A DNA stretch of 64,000 nucleotides from Bacteroidales bacterium. Its GTDB lineage: Bacteria > Bacteroidota > Bacteroidia > Bacteroidales > UBA932. The translations under genes were made by a program, and so were the position numbers. The notes under the pieces were generated by a model, which was given only the letters and a program-made list of their open reading frames with translations, was not told the DNA's origin and did no database searches. The stretch's first letter is position 1. Every line of letters starts with the position of its first letter. Shown one piece after another: positions 62,418 through 64,000 of the stretch. The stretch lies in contig JAQYTJ010000018.1 in the NCBI GenBank assembly GCA_028724885.1, positions 1 through 64,000 of the forward strand. Reading direction: 5' to 3'.

Positions 62418-63057
62418 TCGCTTTCTTTTTTGAAGAATACCATATCATTAAATTGCGAGTGTAGGCGATGAAGCCGAAGGATTGACCCAGAATGAGCACA
62501 GGGTCTTTTCTGAATATTCCGTAAGAAATTATGACTGCCGAGCCGAAGAGGCTTATCATCCAGAACCCTGCAGGCAGCACGGATTCATGTTTTTTCTCTG
62601 AATATGCCCACTGGTAGATGAAGCGCAGAGTGAATATTATCTGCCCTGCGGAGCCATAGATAACCATCCAGAGTGGAATGTCTGCATTGTTGAGGAATTT
62701 GCTGAGGAACGAACCGGCATCTTTCAAGAGAAGAATCACTGCGGCAACAGGAGTTAGCAGGAGCACAGCTTTAAGCATGACGTGAAGCTTCTTCCAAACT
62801 CCTTTCGCATTCAGGTTCCAGAGGTAGATGTAATATGAAATCAGCTGTCCGAGGATGATTGAGAAGTCATTTCGCAGGACTCCGTAGAAAAACATGGTCC
62901 AGGAGCCTATGACGCTGAAAACCCAATAAGATGTGGGGGAGGATACCTTCTTGGCTTTTTCCGACAAGAACCACTGCAGCAGCGTGCGCGCAGTGAAGAA
63001 AAACTGGGCTATGAACCCGATCGTGAATATCAGCCAGTTTGGTATCCCTTGGAACAT
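62401..63057 (-). CDS. LAB_N-domain membrane protein (lipid-A-disaccharide-synthase N-terminal-like)
   Basis: 218 residues with six or more membrane segments arranged as two similar halves: FIAQFFFTARTLLQWFLSEKAKK with FWVFSVIGSW-type following, and GSAGQIIFTLRFIYQWAYSEK with GFWMISLFGSAVIISYG. This LAB_N domain is attached to LpxB in some bacteria but here stands alone. It is common next to GT2 and GT39 genes. Role in envelope glycolipid modification is inferred. Confidence 0.87.
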   Translation of the reverse strand: MFQGIPNWLIFTIGFIAQFFFTARTLLQWFLSEKAKKVSSPTSYWVFSVIGSWTMFFYGVLRNDFSIILGQLISYYIYLWNLNAKGVWKKLHVMLKAVLLLTPVAAVILLLKDAGSFLSKFLNNADIPLWMVIYGSAGQIIFTLRFIYQWAYSEKKHESVLPAGFWMISLFGSAVIISYGIFRKDPVLILGQSFGFIAYTRNLMIWYSSKKKANAEKQ

Positions 63058-63082
63058 ATTATTCAGTCATTGCAGTTTAGCC

Positions 63083-63856
63083 TCAGGATTCAGTTTGGGT
63101 CGGTTCGTTGCTGCCTGCCCGGAAGATGTTGTCATCGCCGACCTTGTAATTTATGTAGCGAGGCTTCATCCATCTGTATGCGAAGCAATCATTGAATGGA
63201 CCGATAAGCCTGTTCCAAAGGTGATATTTAGATTTTCCTGCCGTGCGGGGGAAATGCCTCACCGGAACCTGCTCGTAAGAGCCGCTTTCCTGCAGCAGCA
63301 CCAGCGCAGGCAGGAATCGGTGCATCCCCTTGAACATTGGAATGCGTTTCGCCACATCTGTGTGCAAGACTTTCAACGGGCATCCGGTGTCTGTGGCACC
63401 ATCGTGCGTCATCATATTCCGGAAACCGTTGGCGATTTTCGACTGCATATTCTTGAAGAATGAGTCTTTGCGATTCGCCCTTATCCCTATGACCATGCTA
63501 TAGCGGTCGATGTCTTTCAGCAGCATGTTGAAGTCTTCCGGCGCAGTCTGCAGGTCGGCATCGATGTAACCCACGAGTTTTGACTCGCAATAGTCGAATC
63601 CTGCCTTGATGGCAGCGCTCAGACCGCAGTTCTTAACGAAACTGATGTAATAGAAATCATGGTTACGCTCGCATGCGGCCTTTATCCCTTCTAGGCTCAT
63701 ATCCTTCGACCCATCGTTCACGAACAGAACACAGGCCTTCCGCACCGCTTTCGAGAGAAACTCGGCCAGGGTCTTCTCCAGCCGCTCCATATTCTCTTCC
63801 TCGTTATACACTGGGACAACTATCGTGAACTCGTAGCCAGCAGTCTTATTCGTCAT
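63083..63856 (-). CDS. Glycosyltransferase family 2 (ArnC/DPM1-like)
   Basis: 257-residue GT-A glycosyltransferase. EFTIVVPVYNEEENMERLEK at the N-terminus, VLFVNDGSKDMSLEGIKAA (nucleotide-sugar binding), VGYIDADLQTAPEDF (DxD metal site, about residue 98), and the Q/RxxRW-like HLWNRLIGPFNDCFAYRW at the end. The C-terminal membrane segments seen in full ArnC are absent. It probably makes an undecaprenyl-phosphate sugar for the GT39 enzyme. Confidence 0.88.
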   Translation of the reverse strand: MTNKTAGYEFTIVVPVYNEEENMERLEKTLAEFLSKAVRKACVLFVNDGSKDMSLEGIKAACERNHDFYYISFVKNCGLSAAIKAGFDYCESKLVGYIDADLQTAPEDFNMLLKDIDRYSMVIGIRANRKDSFFKNMQSKIANGFRNMMTHDGATDTGCPLKVLHTDVAKRIPMFKGMHRFLPALVLLQESGSYEQVPVRHFPRTAGKSKYHLWNRLIGPFNDCFAYRWMKPRYINYKVGDDNIFRAGSNEPTQTES

Positions 63857-63898
63857 AATTTTCGCTTCAATGGCCGCAAAATATGGTCAACATTCGTG

Positions 63899-63906
63899 CA
63901 AATTTA
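63899..63906 (-). promoter_or_regulatory. -7 promoter box of the envelope glycosylation operon
   Basis: Minus-strand TAAATTTG matches TAnnTTTG and ends 42 bases before the GT2 ATG at 63856. The three genes that follow (GT2, LAB_N, GT39) are tightly spaced and can share it. Confidence 0.5.
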
Positions 63907-64000
63907 AAAATAAAGAAATTAGAACTGCAAACAATATTAAAAATTGCCTAATATAGACCTAGTTTTATCCGTTTAAACACAGCCAAACCACATCCAAATG

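Overview
The window looks like a chromosomal segment of a Bacteroidales-type bacterium (phylum Bacteroidota) of moderate GC. The evidence is the gene content (TamB/MtaB/FolB cluster, short CstA, FtsH, NfnAB-like pair, LAB_N lipid-A protein), the lack of clear Shine-Dalgarno sites, and the repeated use of the Bacteroidetes promoter -7 box TAnnTTTG, usually about 20-45 bases before a start codon. No rRNA or tRNA gene was seen. Species cannot be named from this sequence.

Layout. 0-1 kb: decayed DNA with a frameshifted beta-barrel-like pseudogene. 1.1-6.9 kb: flavodoxin lipoprotein, CstA, a convergent NUDIX gene, a chimeric ORF derived from cysteine synthase, an MBL-fold hydrolase and an SGNH hydrolase. 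7-14 kb (minus strand): the tightly packed tamB - tetrapyrrole methylase - folB - mtaB group. 14-18.4 kb (plus): tsaD, an FAD dehydrogenase with low-complexity insertions, and a serine beta-lactamase-like lipoprotein. 18.4-20.9 kb: an AT-richer island of three lipoprotein genes. 20.9-22.8 kb: umuDC. 22.8-26.9 kb: a glycerophosphodiesterase diverging from pgi - galacturonokinase-like kinase - nucleotidyltransferase. 27-28.4 kb: L-serine ammonia-lyase and a pair of 64-bp hairpin repeats.

29.2-37.8 kb is a complete type I-B CRISPR-Cas operon (cas6-cas8b1-cas7-cas5-cas3-cas4-cas1-cas2) whose promoter is overlaid by an inverted repeat. The adjacent array is reduced to one I-B-type repeat, one 34-bp spacer and then one repeat of a different family that looks type I-C. 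About 1.5 kb further on a degenerate copy of the I-C-like repeat sits at the broken end of a truncated tyrosine recombinase. The locus therefore appears to be the scar of recombination between two unrelated CRISPR arrays plus mobile DNA. 39.3-41.3 kb is degraded DNA with a GNAT-like gene and an alcohol dehydrogenase pseudogene.

41-50.9 kb: ftsH, then a His/Cys-rich small protein with a CusBAC/CzcCBA-like heavy-metal RND efflux system, a ZIP transporter and RidA. 51-58.9 kb: Bcp peroxiredoxin, PrsW-like protease, an NfnAB/SudAB-like flavoprotein pair, a thioredoxin-marR operon with two matched operator candidates, HrpB helicase and a DnaQ-like exonuclease. 59-64 kb (minus): GNAT, a UDP-glucuronate-epimerase-like enzyme and a cell-envelope glycosylation cluster (GT39, LAB_N protein, GT2).

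The galacturonokinase-like kinase, its partner nucleotidyltransferase and the UDP-glucuronate-epimerase-like enzyme could together feed uronic-acid nucleotide sugars to envelope glycosylation; this link is an inference. The most unusual items are the mixed I-B/I-C array scar, the cysteine-synthase/winged-helix chimera, the paired hairpins with compensatory changes and the double operator of the thioredoxin-marR operon.
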